Part shown: one piece after another, positions 1-8,206 of the stretch
Layout of the letters: the number at the start of each line of letters is the position of its first letter
How positions within the stretch are numbered: position 1 is the first letter of the stretch
From: an uncultured Rickettsiales bacterium
GTDB taxonomy: Bacteria > Pseudomonadota > Alphaproteobacteria > Rs-D84
Direction: 5' to 3'
Assembly (NCBI GenBank): GCA_900550495.1
Contig: URSJ01000004.1
Span: 15,644-79,643 of the forward strand
DNA length: 64,000 bases
Position numbers and translations under genes: made by a program
Notes under the pieces: model-generated
Databases searched by the model: none
What the model saw: the letters and a program-made list of their open reading frames with translations, nothing else
What the model was told of the DNA's origin: nothing

Positions 1-96
1 CATTCCAGGGCCTGCGACGGGTTGACGGCAGAAAATGATAAAGCCCCCCGGCCTGCGACGGGGACGACAGATGGGGAACTTACACTTTCTTGCAAT

Positions 97-127
97 AAAA
101 AAACGGGGTTTTACCCCGTTTTTTTAT
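97..127. terminator. Rho-independent terminator of the Cys-rich protein gene
   Basis: A 7-bp GC-rich stem (AACGGGG / CCCCGTT) with a short loop is flanked by A-runs and T-runs on both sides, so it can act in both directions. It starts right at the stop codon of the minus-strand gene ending at 124. Confidence 0.8.
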
Positions 128-1227
128 TGAATACCAACACTGAACTGGTCACCCCAGCCGGCAACCGTCTGGCCGCCAACCTGGCAATTTATATCTTCAA
201 ATCCGCCAGATACCTGGTTCTTTTTTACGATATTACTGGTCACCAACGCGCCCGTTGTCCCCAATACCACCGCCGCAATGGAATCAGATGCCAAACGTGC
301 AGTATTAAAATTACCATCCGCGTTTTTCCACACCGACACCTTGAAATCATCAGACATCGCGTTCAGTTTTTTATACACAGACGTTATTTTCGTCCGGGAT
401 TGGTTTTGTTCTGAACTGACCAACGCCGCGCCTTTGACACATTCTTTGCCGTCTTTTATTTCATAGCCTGGTTTGATACATTTACATTCGCCATTGGTCC
501 ACTGGGCACCAACAACCCGGCCACATTCTGTCACCTTGGGATTAGTAATACAGTTTTTGGTATCTGACGAATAGATTTTTGTCGTATCCAGACATATACA
601 CTGGTTGTTTTCCCATTTGGCAACTGACGCGCCCAAACCCTTACAGTTTGTTTCGTCTGTTGGGACACATGTATTTTGAGCATTACGTTCATATCCGGCT
701 GTGCATTCACACTTCTTTTTATCCGCGCTTTGTGTTAAATGCGCATCGCCACTGCACGAACACTTTTTTTTACTCCACGTTCCACCAGAGTTTTCACAGT
801 CCTTTTGTTTACCACTTGTTGAAGAATTGCTTGACGCAACCGGTTGAACAACTGTTGTAGTTGTGTGGACTACCGCCAGCTGTGCTGACGCGGTTGTGCC
901 ACTGGATTGTTTTACACAATTGCGATACAACGGTTGTCCTTTACTTGTAGTCCAACCAGAAATCGGGCTAGCCAATTTATAATCGCTGTTACATTCAACA
1001 ATTGCCTCTGTGCAAGTAGTTTTGTTCGAATCGCTTTTTTTATAACACGTCTTTGCATGTTGTTTTTTGTCACAGGTCACATACTTGTCACAATCAATGT
1101 CATCATCGCCCCAGCTGCCACCACCGCCACCACCGCCGGTGCTGCCACCGCCCCATTCTGCAGCAACAGCATTTAAGTTAAATAGAAACATTCCACAAAA
1201 AGCGGCTAAAACAATGCGTCCTTTCAT
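124..1227 (-). CDS. Secreted Cys-rich repeat protein, conserved C-terminal module
   Basis: This 367-residue protein has no function I can assign. Residues 1-23 form a signal peptide ending in AVAA. A Gly/Ser-rich stretch follows, then several Cys-rich, EGF-like units (about residues 45-265) with spaced Cys pairs such as CSCSGDAH and CECTAGYE. The last 90 residues form a near Cys-free module with a hydrophobic Ala/Gly/Val segment. That module is almost identical to the C terminus encoded at 6464-6750, so the two genes are paralogues. The architecture suggests a cell-surface or outer-membrane-associated protein, exported by Sec; this is inference. The start has a strong ribosome binding site (AAAAAGGGGG), a promoter at 1304-1332 and a terminator after the stop. 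It is probably monocistronic. Confidence 0.85.
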   Translation of the reverse strand: MKGRIVLAAFCGMFLFNLNAVAAEWGGGSTGGGGGGGSWGDDDIDCDKYVTCDKKQHAKTCYKKSDSNKTTCTEAIVECNSDYKLASPISGWTTSKGQPLYRNCVKQSSGTTASAQLAVVHTTTTVVQPVASSNSSTSGKQKDCENSGGTWSKKKCSCSGDAHLTQSADKKKCECTAGYERNAQNTCVPTDETNCKGLGASVAKWENNQCICLDTTKIYSSDTKNCITNPKVTECGRVVGAQWTNGECKCIKPGYEIKDGKECVKGAALVSSEQNQSRTKITSVYKKLNAMSDDFKVSVWKNADGNFNTARLASDSIAAVVLGTTGALVTSNIVKKNQVSGGFEDINCQVGGQTVAGWGDQFSVGIQ

Positions 1228-1303
1228 ACTCTTATCCCCCTTTTTATGCCGAAAATAAACAGGCGTTTAAAAACGACATTCCAATTTGTATTCTAATGTC
1301 CTT

Positions 1304-1332
1304 ATTTTACTATATTTTTCACCCCCGACCAA
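1304..1332 (-). promoter_or_regulatory. Sigma-70-like promoter shared with the paralogue at 8 kb
   Basis: On the minus strand TTGGTC and TAAAAT are separated by exactly 17 bases. The paralogous gene has TTGGTG, 17 bases, TAAAAT at 8046-8074. The predicted transcript has a leader of about 70 nt whose sequence is also conserved between the two genes. Confidence 0.65.
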
Positions 1333-1451
1333 GAATAAATTTACGCCATGTCCAGGGTCGCCGGGGAAATACAAAACAATGCGATATTTACCAGAAAAAT
1401 TATTTATCGTATGCGCACACACAGGATTTCGCCCGGCGCACAGCCACATTT

Positions 1452-2726
1452 TTATTTATATTCTGAAATCATTTGATTGATTTGTGCCGCCAGGACCAAA
1501 TCACCCTGCTTTTGCTTTTCAATCTGGGCGATAGCATAAACAACTGTGGCATGATCGCGACCACCAACATAACCACCAATTTCAGCCAAAGACAGATTTG
1601 TTGCACCCTTTAACACCGCCATCATTGTCTGACGCGCAATAACCAATGCGCGTGCGCGACCACGACCACAAACCGCATCATATGAAACACCCAATTTTTC
1701 ACACATATTGCGAACCATTGCGATTGGTGTCTTGGCACGCTGTAATGTGTCGGCCAACAAACGTGATGCAACCGTCATGTCAACTGTTGTGCCCATCAAT
1801 TCAGCATATGTTTTAACCTTGGTCGCGATGCCAGATACCAAATGGCCATCTGCCGCTGTGCGTGACGCCAATTCGGTTGCAACGTCCGATGTAACACCAG
1901 CACGCATCAACATAACGCGACGAACATTTGCATTTGGTGCCGTGACATCGGCAACAAGGCCGGACGCCATCACAGACTGAGCACGACGATCAAAACCGGT
2001 CAAATTATTTGGGGTTGTATTTGCGGTCAAAACAACGTTTTTACCCGCATTGCGCAAATCAGATATCAATTGAATAAATTCTTCGCATGTTGCGCGTTTG
2101 CCGCCCAACGCCGCAACATCATCTAAAATAAATGTATCACAGTTACGACAATAGTCCTTGAACGCAAAGATTGTGTGATCATGCAGTGCGCGTGTGAAAT
2201 CAGACACAAATTGGCCCCCTGTCATCATAATCGTGCGACCCGTCGCCGCAGAATTAATGCAACGCACCAACAATGATTTGCCACACCCTGCCGGGCCATA
2301 GATGAACAGTGGCGAAAAAGGAACGTGTCCCGCCGCCAATTTCTTGCACGCAGATAATACAAACGCATTTTCATCAGATGAAATAAATTCATCAAAATCC
2401 GCCATTGCATCGCGCACTGCTGGTGTCGGGGTAAATGTCTGGACCGCATTGTCGTTTGCAACCGGTGCCGCCACAGACGCACCACGGACCGCAATACGCA
2501 CCGCCAGACCAAATTCCGCCGCGACAGCATTTAATGTTGCGCCGTGCACGCCAGATATAAAATCAGCCGAGAATTGATTCTGGGCGGTCAATACCAATAT
2601 ATCATTTTCAATTTCGAAATTCAGTGGGACAATCCAAGACGAGAACGCAGCAGAATCCATTTTTGCGGCAATGGCCCCCTTGATTGTTTCCAAGTTAGTC
2701 ATTTTTTTTGTTGCCGCTGCCTGCAT
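1452..2726 (-). CDS. dnaA: Chromosomal replication initiator DnaA
   Basis: DnaA is the AAA+ ATPase that binds DnaA boxes and opens oriC. The 424-residue product has a short N-terminal interaction domain, a low-complexity linker (about 85-110), an AAA+ core with Walker A GPAGCGKS near 144 and Walker B FILDDV, and a C-terminal helix-turn-helix carrying the signature GGRDHATVVYA. It is slightly short for the family. I chose the ATG at 2726 because AAGGAG lies 7 nt upstream; an in-frame start at 2786 would add 20 residues overlapping the palindrome and has no ribosome binding site. The Walker region and DNA-binding signature make this DnaA rather than the Hda/DnaA-like subset. No clear cluster of DnaA boxes is visible beside it, so the origin may be elsewhere. 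Confidence 0.93.
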   Translation of the reverse strand: MQAAATKKMTNLETIKGAIAAKMDSAAFSSWIVPLNFEIENDILVLTAQNQFSADFISGVHGATLNAVAAEFGLAVRIAVRGASVAAPVANDNAVQTFTPTPAVRDAMADFDEFISSDENAFVLSACKKLAAGHVPFSPLFIYGPAGCGKSLLVRCINSAATGRTIMMTGGQFVSDFTRALHDHTIFAFKDYCRNCDTFILDDVAALGGKRATCEEFIQLISDLRNAGKNVVLTANTTPNNLTGFDRRAQSVMASGLVADVTAPNANVRRVMLMRAGVTSDVATELASRTAADGHLVSGIATKVKTYAELMGTTVDMTVASRLLADTLQRAKTPIAMVRNMCEKLGVSYDAVCGRGRARALVIARQTMMAVLKGATNLSLAEIGGYVGGRDHATVVYAIAQIEKQKQGDLVLAAQINQMISEYK

Positions 2727-2784
2727 GTCGTTTCTCCTTCCTTTCAGAGTTTCCTGCCAGCGCAAGAGTGTAAAAATCACCTGC

Positions 2785-2830
2785 ACATAAACGCTAAATT
2801 TTACTGGGTCATAAAATTTAGTGTTTATGT
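2785..2830. repeat. Long palindrome upstream of dnaA
   Basis: Two 19-base arms (2785-2803 and 2812-2830) are reverse complements except for one G.T pair, around the 8-base spacer CTGGGTCA. No T-run follows on either strand, so it does not look like a terminator. It lies 60-100 bases upstream of the dnaA start and could be an operator or an RNA hairpin in the dnaA leader. The rest of the 2727-3035 gap is A+T-rich and I see no gene or DnaA-box cluster in it. Confidence 0.75.
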
Positions 2831-3035
2831 TAGCCCTACTTTTAAACCCTCTCGCTTTTGTTTTTGGATTGAGTGTATGTTCTCAATCGTTTTGGATACG
2901 TCAATTAAGTTATAAGATAAATTTTGATTTTCAACAAAATGTTAAACGTTTTTTAAACATTTATTTTTTGACAACGATTCGTTTTTTTGCCAGATTTCCG
3001 CGCTTTGTATATACACTGTATAGACACAAAAAGTT

Positions 3036-4061
3036 TTATGCGCGGACATATCCGCCAGTGGTTTTTCGCACTAACCCCTGCAATTCCAAGACCACCAAAT
3101 CGCGTTTTATTTCCGAAATATTTTTTTTGACAATTTCTGCCAATACAGAATCAGACACCGGAATCGTTCCAATTTTATCCAACAGTGAATTTTCCGATTC
3201 ACTTTGTTCTGATTTTTTTTGCTTTTGTTCTGATTTTTTCATCGCGGTAAAAAAATCGGACGCGCCAACGCACAATTCTGCAATTCCTGATTTTATCAAC
3301 GAATTTGGGCCTGCGCCCCGGGAATCAGACGGATGCGATGGTATTGCGTATATTTTTCGCCCAATCTCACACGCGAATCGGGCGGTTCGCATACTGCCAG
3401 AATTTATATCTGCCTCGCCCAATATCAATTTTTCCCCGATTCCTGCAACCCATCGGTTACGCTGCACAAAATTTGTAGCAACAGGGACAAAGCCAACAGG
3501 CATTTCACTGATAACCACACCACGTGCAACAATTTCCCAATACAACGATTCGTTTTCGGTCGGCCAAATATAATCCGCACCGCCTGCCAAAACCGCGATT
3601 GTCTGGGCATTACCCGCTGCAAACAAAGCCCCACGATGTGCGGCCGTATCTGTTCCTATTGCCATTCCAGATGCCACAACGATATCATGCGATGCAAATT
3701 GGGTCGCCATATCGGCAACAAATTCCATTCCGGCGGCGGTTGCATGGCGCGTCCCGACCATTGACACCGCAGTTCGACGCAGTGTGTCCAGATTTCCCCG
3801 TGCTGTAATTACAGGCGGGTGATTTCGCACGTTAAGTAACTGTGCCGGATAATAATCGTCATCATCACATATATAATGTATATCCAGTGCTGCCGCCCGC
3901 TCCATTTCACGCGAAACCACGTCACGATGCGCCGCCGATGGATTCAACGCGCCTACCGCCGCGGTCACATCACCATCGAATCGCGCAACCAGTTCGTTAT
4001 AACGCACCGGCCCAATTCCTGGCGTCCGCAAAATCAACAATTTGTTAAATAATTTTTCCAT
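3036..4061 (-). CDS. dprA: DNA processing protein DprA (Smf)
   Basis: DprA loads RecA on incoming single-stranded DNA during natural transformation. The 341-residue product has an N-terminal helix-hairpin-helix-like part (TPGIGPVRYN), a Rossmann-like core with the family motifs SMVGTRHAT, ASGMAIGTDTAAHRGAL, TIAVLAGGADYIWP and SRGAGPNSLI, and a C-terminal winged helix after a Lys/Glu/Ser-rich linker (about 275-295). Length is normal. The start ATG has no Shine-Dalgarno. A TATATT box at 4068-4073 ends 6 nt upstream, so the mRNA may be leaderless. It follows plsY in the same direction, as in many Alphaproteobacteria, but a secreted-protein gene and a terminator separate them here. No other competence gene is in view. 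Confidence 0.93.
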   Translation of the reverse strand: MEKLFNKLLILRTPGIGPVRYNELVARFDGDVTAAVGALNPSAAHRDVVSREMERAAALDIHYICDDDDYYPAQLLNVRNHPPVITARGNLDTLRRTAVSMVGTRHATAAGMEFVADMATQFASHDIVVASGMAIGTDTAAHRGALFAAGNAQTIAVLAGGADYIWPTENESLYWEIVARGVVISEMPVGFVPVATNFVQRNRWVAGIGEKLILGEADINSGSMRTARFACEIGRKIYAIPSHPSDSRGAGPNSLIKSGIAELCVGASDFFTAMKKSEQKQKKSEQSESENSLLDKIGTIPVSDSVLAEIVKKNISEIKRDLVVLELQGLVRKTTGGYVRA

Positions 4062-4100
4062 AGCAACAATATAATCAAAACCACATATATATTAAAAGTA

Positions 4101-4130
4101 AAAAACGTCCCAGATGTGGGACGTTTTTTT
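4101..4130. terminator. Bidirectional Rho-independent terminator
   Basis: An 8-bp stem ACGTCCCA / TGGGACGT with loop GATG is flanked by A5 and T8. On the minus strand it lies just after the stop of the gene ending at 4150 and before dprA. Confidence 0.85.
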
Positions 4131-4149
4131 TATCTGAATACTTATATAA

Positions 4150-4998
4150 TTACGATTCCCAGATTTGCAACAGGCCCTCGTAATCAAATGTTTCACATTC
4201 TTCGGGCTTTTCGGTGCCGTTCCAAATATCTTTGTCGCATTCGTTACGCAACTCTTTCAGATAACGACCAAATTCATTATATTCAGACGCCTTTTCCTTT
4301 TTTAATACCAGCAACTGGCTGCGCAACTGTTCATTTTGACTCAGCGATTTTTGTCCTTCAACAGAACCACCTATCAACTTGTTTCCGAACAGTTCCATGA
4401 TACCAACGCCAACGGCCGCACCACCAACAGCACCGCCAACGGTCGCCCATGTCCGTGCAGACTTTTTCGCATCCAAGATACGTTTTTTTATCTTGCCTTC
4501 GTCTGTCCATTCACCACACGTGATTGTGCGTCCCATTTCAAAATATTTTGCCGGAACATCAGACACGCTGATTTTAGGATCGGACGATTTCATTTCAACC
4601 CTAACAAAGCACGTATTGTTTTTCGGTTCTTCGACATCTTCGACCATGCTGGCATAGTTGTTCAGATTACTGTATCGTGACGCCCAAACAAAGGTATTAC
4701 CCATACCAACATTGTTATTGATGCACGCATTTTTTTCCTTTTCGCGCATATCAACATCTGAATTTGTGTTTTCTGGCTCAACACGCGTGCTGGATTTACT
4801 GGTATCTGGTGTTATTGTTGGATTGCTGGACACAGACATCGTCGCCATAGACGATATTTGCGCCTTGGACGCGGTCGCACGATTGGCTGCGCCAACCATC
4901 TGAGCTTGCACTGAACGACGCGACTGACCCGCCGGCACCAATGCCAGTGCAGGCATTGCCACAACACAGCACAAAATCGCAGAAATTATTTTTTTCAT
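4150..4998 (-). CDS. Secreted protein of unknown function
   Basis: This 282-residue protein belongs to no family I recognise. It begins with a signal peptide (MKKIISAILCCVVAMPALA), followed by a Ser/Thr-rich low-complexity region (about 25-80) and a central region with a few cysteines. Around residues 180-205 is a Gly/Ala-rich hydrophobic segment (GGAVGGAAVGVGIMELFG), reminiscent of the hydrophobic segment in the Cys-rich proteins. A charged, probably helical C-terminal part follows. The ATG is preceded by GGGGGGAAT. A small hairpin (5015-5030) sits in the leader, and a terminator follows the stop, so it is probably a single-gene unit. A periplasmic or surface location is inferred from the signal peptide only. 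Confidence 0.8.
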   Translation of the reverse strand: MKKIISAILCCVVAMPALALVPAGQSRRSVQAQMVGAANRATASKAQISSMATMSVSSNPTITPDTSKSSTRVEPENTNSDVDMREKEKNACINNNVGMGNTFVWASRYSNLNNYASMVEDVEEPKNNTCFVRVEMKSSDPKISVSDVPAKYFEMGRTITCGEWTDEGKIKKRILDAKKSARTWATVGGAVGGAAVGVGIMELFGNKLIGGSVEGQKSLSQNEQLRSQLLVLKKEKASEYNEFGRYLKELRNECDKDIWNGTEKPEECETFDYEGLLQIWES

Positions 4999-5077
4999 AT
5001 TCCCCCCAAGGCATATCTCTTGCGAGAGATTATATCACAAAATACACCTAAAATAAAGGCAAAATACAATGAAAACA

Positions 5078-5097
5078 GCGGTCACATATACGACCGC
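5078..5097 (-). terminator. Likely terminator of plsY
   Basis: The stem GCGGTC / GACCGC with an 8-base loop lies 16 bases past the plsY stop. It is followed on the minus strand by TGTTTTCATTG, a weak T-tract. Confidence 0.5.
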
Positions 5098-5112
5098 CAC
5101 GAAATCTGGATA

Positions 5113-5700
5113 TTACTTTTTCCACTTCCACTCTATCTTAGACTCGGTCCCGCCAACCAAGCGTCCAATATTTTCGCGATGCCGCCACAAGCAAACCAGT
5201 GCTATCGCCAAAAACGCAAGCCCAACATGCACGTTCATAACAAAGCCTAAAATCGGCATTAAACAGAACACGACAACCGCCCCCAGTGACGAATACCCCG
5301 ACGATAGTGCGACAACCAACCACTCGATACCGCATATCACAAACAATAACGGATTTGTCGCCAGCAACACGCCGAATAACGATGAAATACCCTTGCCACC
5401 GTGAAAACGCAACCATATTGGATAGCAATGACCAATAATCGCAACAAATCCACACCATGCGCCAAATGCCACACCACCAATGGCCTGGCCCAGCAACACA
5501 GCCACGATGGCCTTGGCCATGTCCAACAACCACACCGCCCCCGCCATACGCAGGCCACCTACGCGCATAACGTTTGTAGCACCGATGTTACCACTGCCGA
5601 CTTTGCGCAAATCACCGCGCCCCATCAATTGTGTAAATACCAATCCCATTGGGACAGAGCCTAACAAATAAGAAATAACCAGAACAATTACATACATCAT
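5113..5700 (-). CDS. plsY: Acyl-phosphate glycerol-3-phosphate acyltransferase PlsY
   Basis: PlsY transfers an acyl group from acyl-phosphate to glycerol-3-phosphate, the first step of phospholipid synthesis, at the inner membrane. The 195-residue polytopic protein has the three PlsY signatures: SYLLGSVPMG near the N terminus, GSGNIGATNVMRVGG (the phosphate-binding loop) near 36-50, and FHGGKGIS near 100. The length is normal. The first of two adjacent ATGs is used because AAGGA lies 8 nt upstream. No plsX is in the window. The gene is divergent from rpsT across a 73-base intergenic region. Confidence 0.95.
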   Translation of the reverse strand: MMYVIVLVISYLLGSVPMGLVFTQLMGRGDLRKVGSGNIGATNVMRVGGLRMAGAVWLLDMAKAIVAVLLGQAIGGVAFGAWCGFVAIIGHCYPIWLRFHGGKGISSLFGVLLATNPLLFVICGIEWLVVALSSGYSSLGAVVVFCLMPILGFVMNVHVGLAFLAIALVCLWRHRENIGRLVGGTESKIEWKWKK

Positions 5701-5711
5701 TTTATTTTTCC

Positions 5712-5739
5712 TTGATTTTGTGTTTGTTTTTTATAGAAT
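5712..5739 (+). promoter_or_regulatory. Promoter of rpsT
   Basis: TTGATT and TAGAAT are separated by 16 bases, with the GTG start of rpsT 35 bases downstream of the -10 and a ribosome binding site AAAGGA in between. Confidence 0.5.
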
Positions 5740-5773
5740 AGCAAGAAACTTGAATAAATAAAAGGAAAATAAA

Positions 5774-6034
5774 GTGGCAAATCATAAGTCATCTGAAAAA
5801 AGAATTTCTGTTACGGCCAAGAAGAATGCCGTGAACACTGCCCGTCGCAGTGCTGTTAAAACCGCTACGAAAAAGGCATTGGTTGCAATTGAATCTGGGG
5901 ACAAGACTGCGGCAACAACCGCTGTACGTGCCGCAGAAAGCAAGATTATGAAATCTGCTGGCAAGGTTATGCCGAAGCAGCGTGCTGCACGCAAGATTTC
6001 GCGTCTGGCGAAAAAAGTTTCCAAAATGGCATAA
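5774..6034 (+). CDS. rpsT: 30S ribosomal protein S20
   Basis: S20 binds 16S rRNA early in small-subunit assembly. The 86-residue, Lys/Ala/Arg-rich, all-helical protein begins MANHKSSEKRI and ends KISRLAKKVSKMA, a full-length match to the family. The start codon is GTG, with AAAGGA 7 nt upstream; the S20 N terminus MANHKSA is conserved, which fixes the start. It stands alone with its own promoter and a strong terminator. Confidence 0.96.
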   Translation: MANHKSSEKRISVTAKKNAVNTARRSAVKTATKKALVAIESGDKTAATTAVRAAESKIMKSAGKVMPKQRAARKISRLAKKVSKMA

Positions 6035-6089
6035 ATGCTATTACTACGGCGACTCGGCGCACATTTTGTGCGCCTTTTGCTGTATACAA

Positions 6090-6116
6090 CGCCTCTTATC
6101 GGGGCGATTTTTTTTT
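6090..6116 (+). terminator. Terminator of rpsT
   Basis: Stem CGCCTC / GGGGCG (one G.T pair) followed by T9. A second hairpin (6056-6074, GGCGCACA / TGTGCGCC, then T4) lies just upstream, so rpsT has tandem terminator hairpins. Confidence 0.75.
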
Positions 6117-6117
6117 G

Positions 6118-6420
6118 TTAAAGAACATGCGTTTCACGCGATGGAAGTGATAAAGTAAAATTCCCCTCTGACCAGATGGGTGATGTGAAGCACCCAGGTG
6201 TCGTTTTTTCATGGGTTGCTTCACTACGTTCACAATAACAATGGCGCCAGTCATTGTTAGTTGTCATTCCTGCGCAGGCGGGAATAAGGGGCTTTAAAAT
6301 TACTCCTGCCCATTGTTGCACGATATACGTAAAGCGCCCCGCAAAATCGTTGGATTTTTTTTGTAGGGGGCCAAGAATCCAGGTCATCGGACTGTGCGCC
6401 AGGGGCGCATTTTATCTGCG
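6118..6420. repeat. Dispersed intergenic repeat element (non-coding)
   Basis: No gene is supported in this stretch. It contains sequence typical of short dispersed repeats found in many bacterial genomes: the inverted repeat ATTCCTGCGCAGGCGGGAAT (6266-6285) and a GTGAACGTAGTGAAGCAACCCATG-like segment (minus strand, about 6210-6232). It also has further short inverted repeats, such as TGGGTG / CACCCA near 6178-6197. Reading it as protein gives the familiar artefact peptides IPACAGMT and CERSEATHEK. The boundaries are approximate, and copy number cannot be judged from one window. Confidence 0.6.
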
Positions 6421-6439
6421 CTCTGAAATATGAACTCTA

Positions 6440-6466
6440 AAAAACGCGCCAGCGGCGCGTTTTTTA
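6440..6466 (-). terminator. Terminator of the broken Cys-rich gene
   Basis: Stem ACGCGCC / GGCGCGT with loop AGC, flanked by A6 and T6, placed directly after the stop codon of the minus-strand gene ending at 6464. Confidence 0.8.
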
Positions 6467-7973
6467 TTGCATTCCTACACTAAACTCGTCGCCCCAGCCA
6501 GCAACAGTTTGACCACCTATCTGACAATTAATGTCTTCAAATCCGCTGGACACTTGATTCTTTTTTACCACGTTACTGGTTACCAACGCACCTGTTGTCC
6601 CCAATACCACCGCCGCAATCGAATCGGATGTCAGACGCGCAGTATTAAAGTTACCATCTGCATTCTTCCATACAGATACCTTAAAATCATTTGACATCCC
6701 GTCCAGTTTTTTATAAAGGTCACCTATTTTTATCCGAGATTCTGCCTGTTCTTCGGTCTTTATCAGCTCATCACTCTTGACGCACTGGGTTTTCTCCTCG
6801 TTCACAACATACCCTGCGGTTACACATTCGCACGTGCCAATCCATTTTGCACCAGGAATTTTTTTACATGCAACCATATCCGGATTATCTTCGCATTCGG
6901 TGCCGTTAAATTGCCGATATTGTCCACTGCATTTACACTGTTTTTCAACATCATTCCAGAATGCCCCAGACGACGTAGCAGCTTCGCATTTTTGTTTTAA
7001 TGCGGCTATATTTGTCAGATTGCAACGACGATTGCTTTCGTCACGCATATAGTCCGTATCGTTTATGCAGGTGCATTCACCATTGCTTAATTTTAAGTTC
7101 TTGGCCGAATCACACGTGCATTTGCTGCCGTTCCATGTCCCATAAGAGTTTTCACATTTTTCTCGAACCTGCTAGTTGTGTTCTTGCTGACGCTTTTTAA
7201 CCACCGCTGGATTTTCTATGCAACTTTTTGCATCCCTGGCAACAATCCATTGATTGGCACAGGCACCATCATTAAGTCGAATTTGCCACCCATTAGACAT
7301 GCAAGTCTGTGTGCACTTGCCTGTCACATGGCTAAGGCTTGTCAGACCGTCAACCACTTTGCCACCCGTCATCTGGCACTTTGCCGCATTATTTGAATCA
7401 CCAGTTGAGTACGCTTTACCTGTCGCATCTTCACAATTGGCATTTTGCCTTGCACAGCCAGTCTTGTCTGCATTTGGTTTATAGTTTTCTTCGCAAGTAT
7501 AATACACACAACCTGTGCTGCCCCCTGTGTTTACTATTTGTTCGCCACCAGACTCTTTCTTGGTCGCAAACCCATCAAGCAAATAGCGTGTTTTGACCTT
7601 AGCCTTTTCTCTTGCTGTTACACCCAACGGGCTATTTTTGCATAGCCTCGTAGGATTAGATTTATGCCATTCGTCATATGCACTCCAACTTATATCAACA
7701 CATGTATATATATCGACTATCTCGCCATGTATATCCGTTTGACCAACATTCGCCTGATAGCCGCATTCGTTATCACCAAAACTATAATCATCAGAATCAC
7801 AAGAATAACATTGACCACCACCAATCGTAGCCTGTATGTATTCCTTGTTTTCGCCAATCTTGCTGGTATCTTTGGGGCACGCAAAAGCCTTGCAGTTCTT
7901 TGCCCCATATGAATCAGAAATCCCGACAAATATACAAACACAACATATTGATAGTAACCAGATTTTTTTTCAT
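6464..7973 (-). pseudogene. Cys-rich surface protein paralogue, broken by a frameshift and an in-frame TAG
   Basis: This is a paralogue of the gene at 124-1227. The expected start (ATG 7971-7973, after AAAAAGGG) runs into eight A residues (7963-7970) and stops after 19 codons. Removing one A gives MKKIWLLSICCVCIFVGISD, a good signal peptide, and then an open frame of Cys-rich units. That frame meets a TAG at 7172-7174 (CAG to TAG would explain it), yet continues in frame for 41 codons to the ATG at 7048 and on to 6464 without another stop. The last 90 residues match the paralogue almost exactly. TAG is an ordinary stop elsewhere here (11502-11504, the barrel gene ending 53183, mutL), so genome-wide recoding is unlikely. 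It could be a pseudogene, a phase-variable gene with a second lesion, or an assembly artefact. Restored length is about 500 residues. Confidence 0.82.
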
Positions 7974-8045
7974 AATATGCCCTTTTTCCATGTCGAAAAT
8001 AAACCACCGTTTAAAATCAACATCGCCATCGTGTTCAATGCGTTC

Positions 8046-8074
8046 ATTTTAGCACATTTTTGAACTGCCACCAA
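8046..8074 (-). promoter_or_regulatory. Promoter of the broken Cys-rich gene
   Basis: TTGGTG, a 17-base spacer and TAAAAT with an upstream TGC (extended -10) match the promoter of the intact paralogue at 1304-1332 in sequence and spacing. The roughly 70-nt leader after it is also conserved, including GTTTATTTTCGACAT just before the ribosome binding site. Confidence 0.65.
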
Positions 8075-8163
8075 GGATAAATTTTGCCACAAAAGCAACC
8101 ATAGAGCATATGCACCCATGTGGCTTGTGACAAATAATACATTGCGCATGAACTCTGAAATTC

Positions 8164-8206
8164 GAACTAAAAAACACCGGCAGTCGCCGGTGTTTTTTTT
8201 TAGTTC
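8164..8206. terminator. Bidirectional terminator after the secretin gene
   Basis: An 8-bp stem ACACCGGC / GCCGGTGT with loop AGTC is flanked by A- and T-runs and by the outer pair GAACTA / TAGTTC. It overlaps the stop region of the minus-strand gene ending at 8200. Confidence 0.85.

Noticed and set aside
2727..3035. Chromosomal origin next to dnaA
   Set aside because: The stretch is A+T-rich and has a palindrome, but I see no cluster of TTATNCACA-type boxes, and in Alphaproteobacteria the origin is often not beside dnaA.
5015..5030. Hairpin ATCTCT-TGCG-AGAGAT in the leader of the gene ending at 4150
   Set aside because: Only 6 bp, no T-tail and no known riboswitch or RNA motif; too little to call as a feature.
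7172..7174. Genome-wide reassignment of TAG as a sense codon
   Set aside because: TAG ends several normal genes in the window (11502-11504 before sufB, the barrel gene ending at 53183, mutL at 61964), so it is a working stop.
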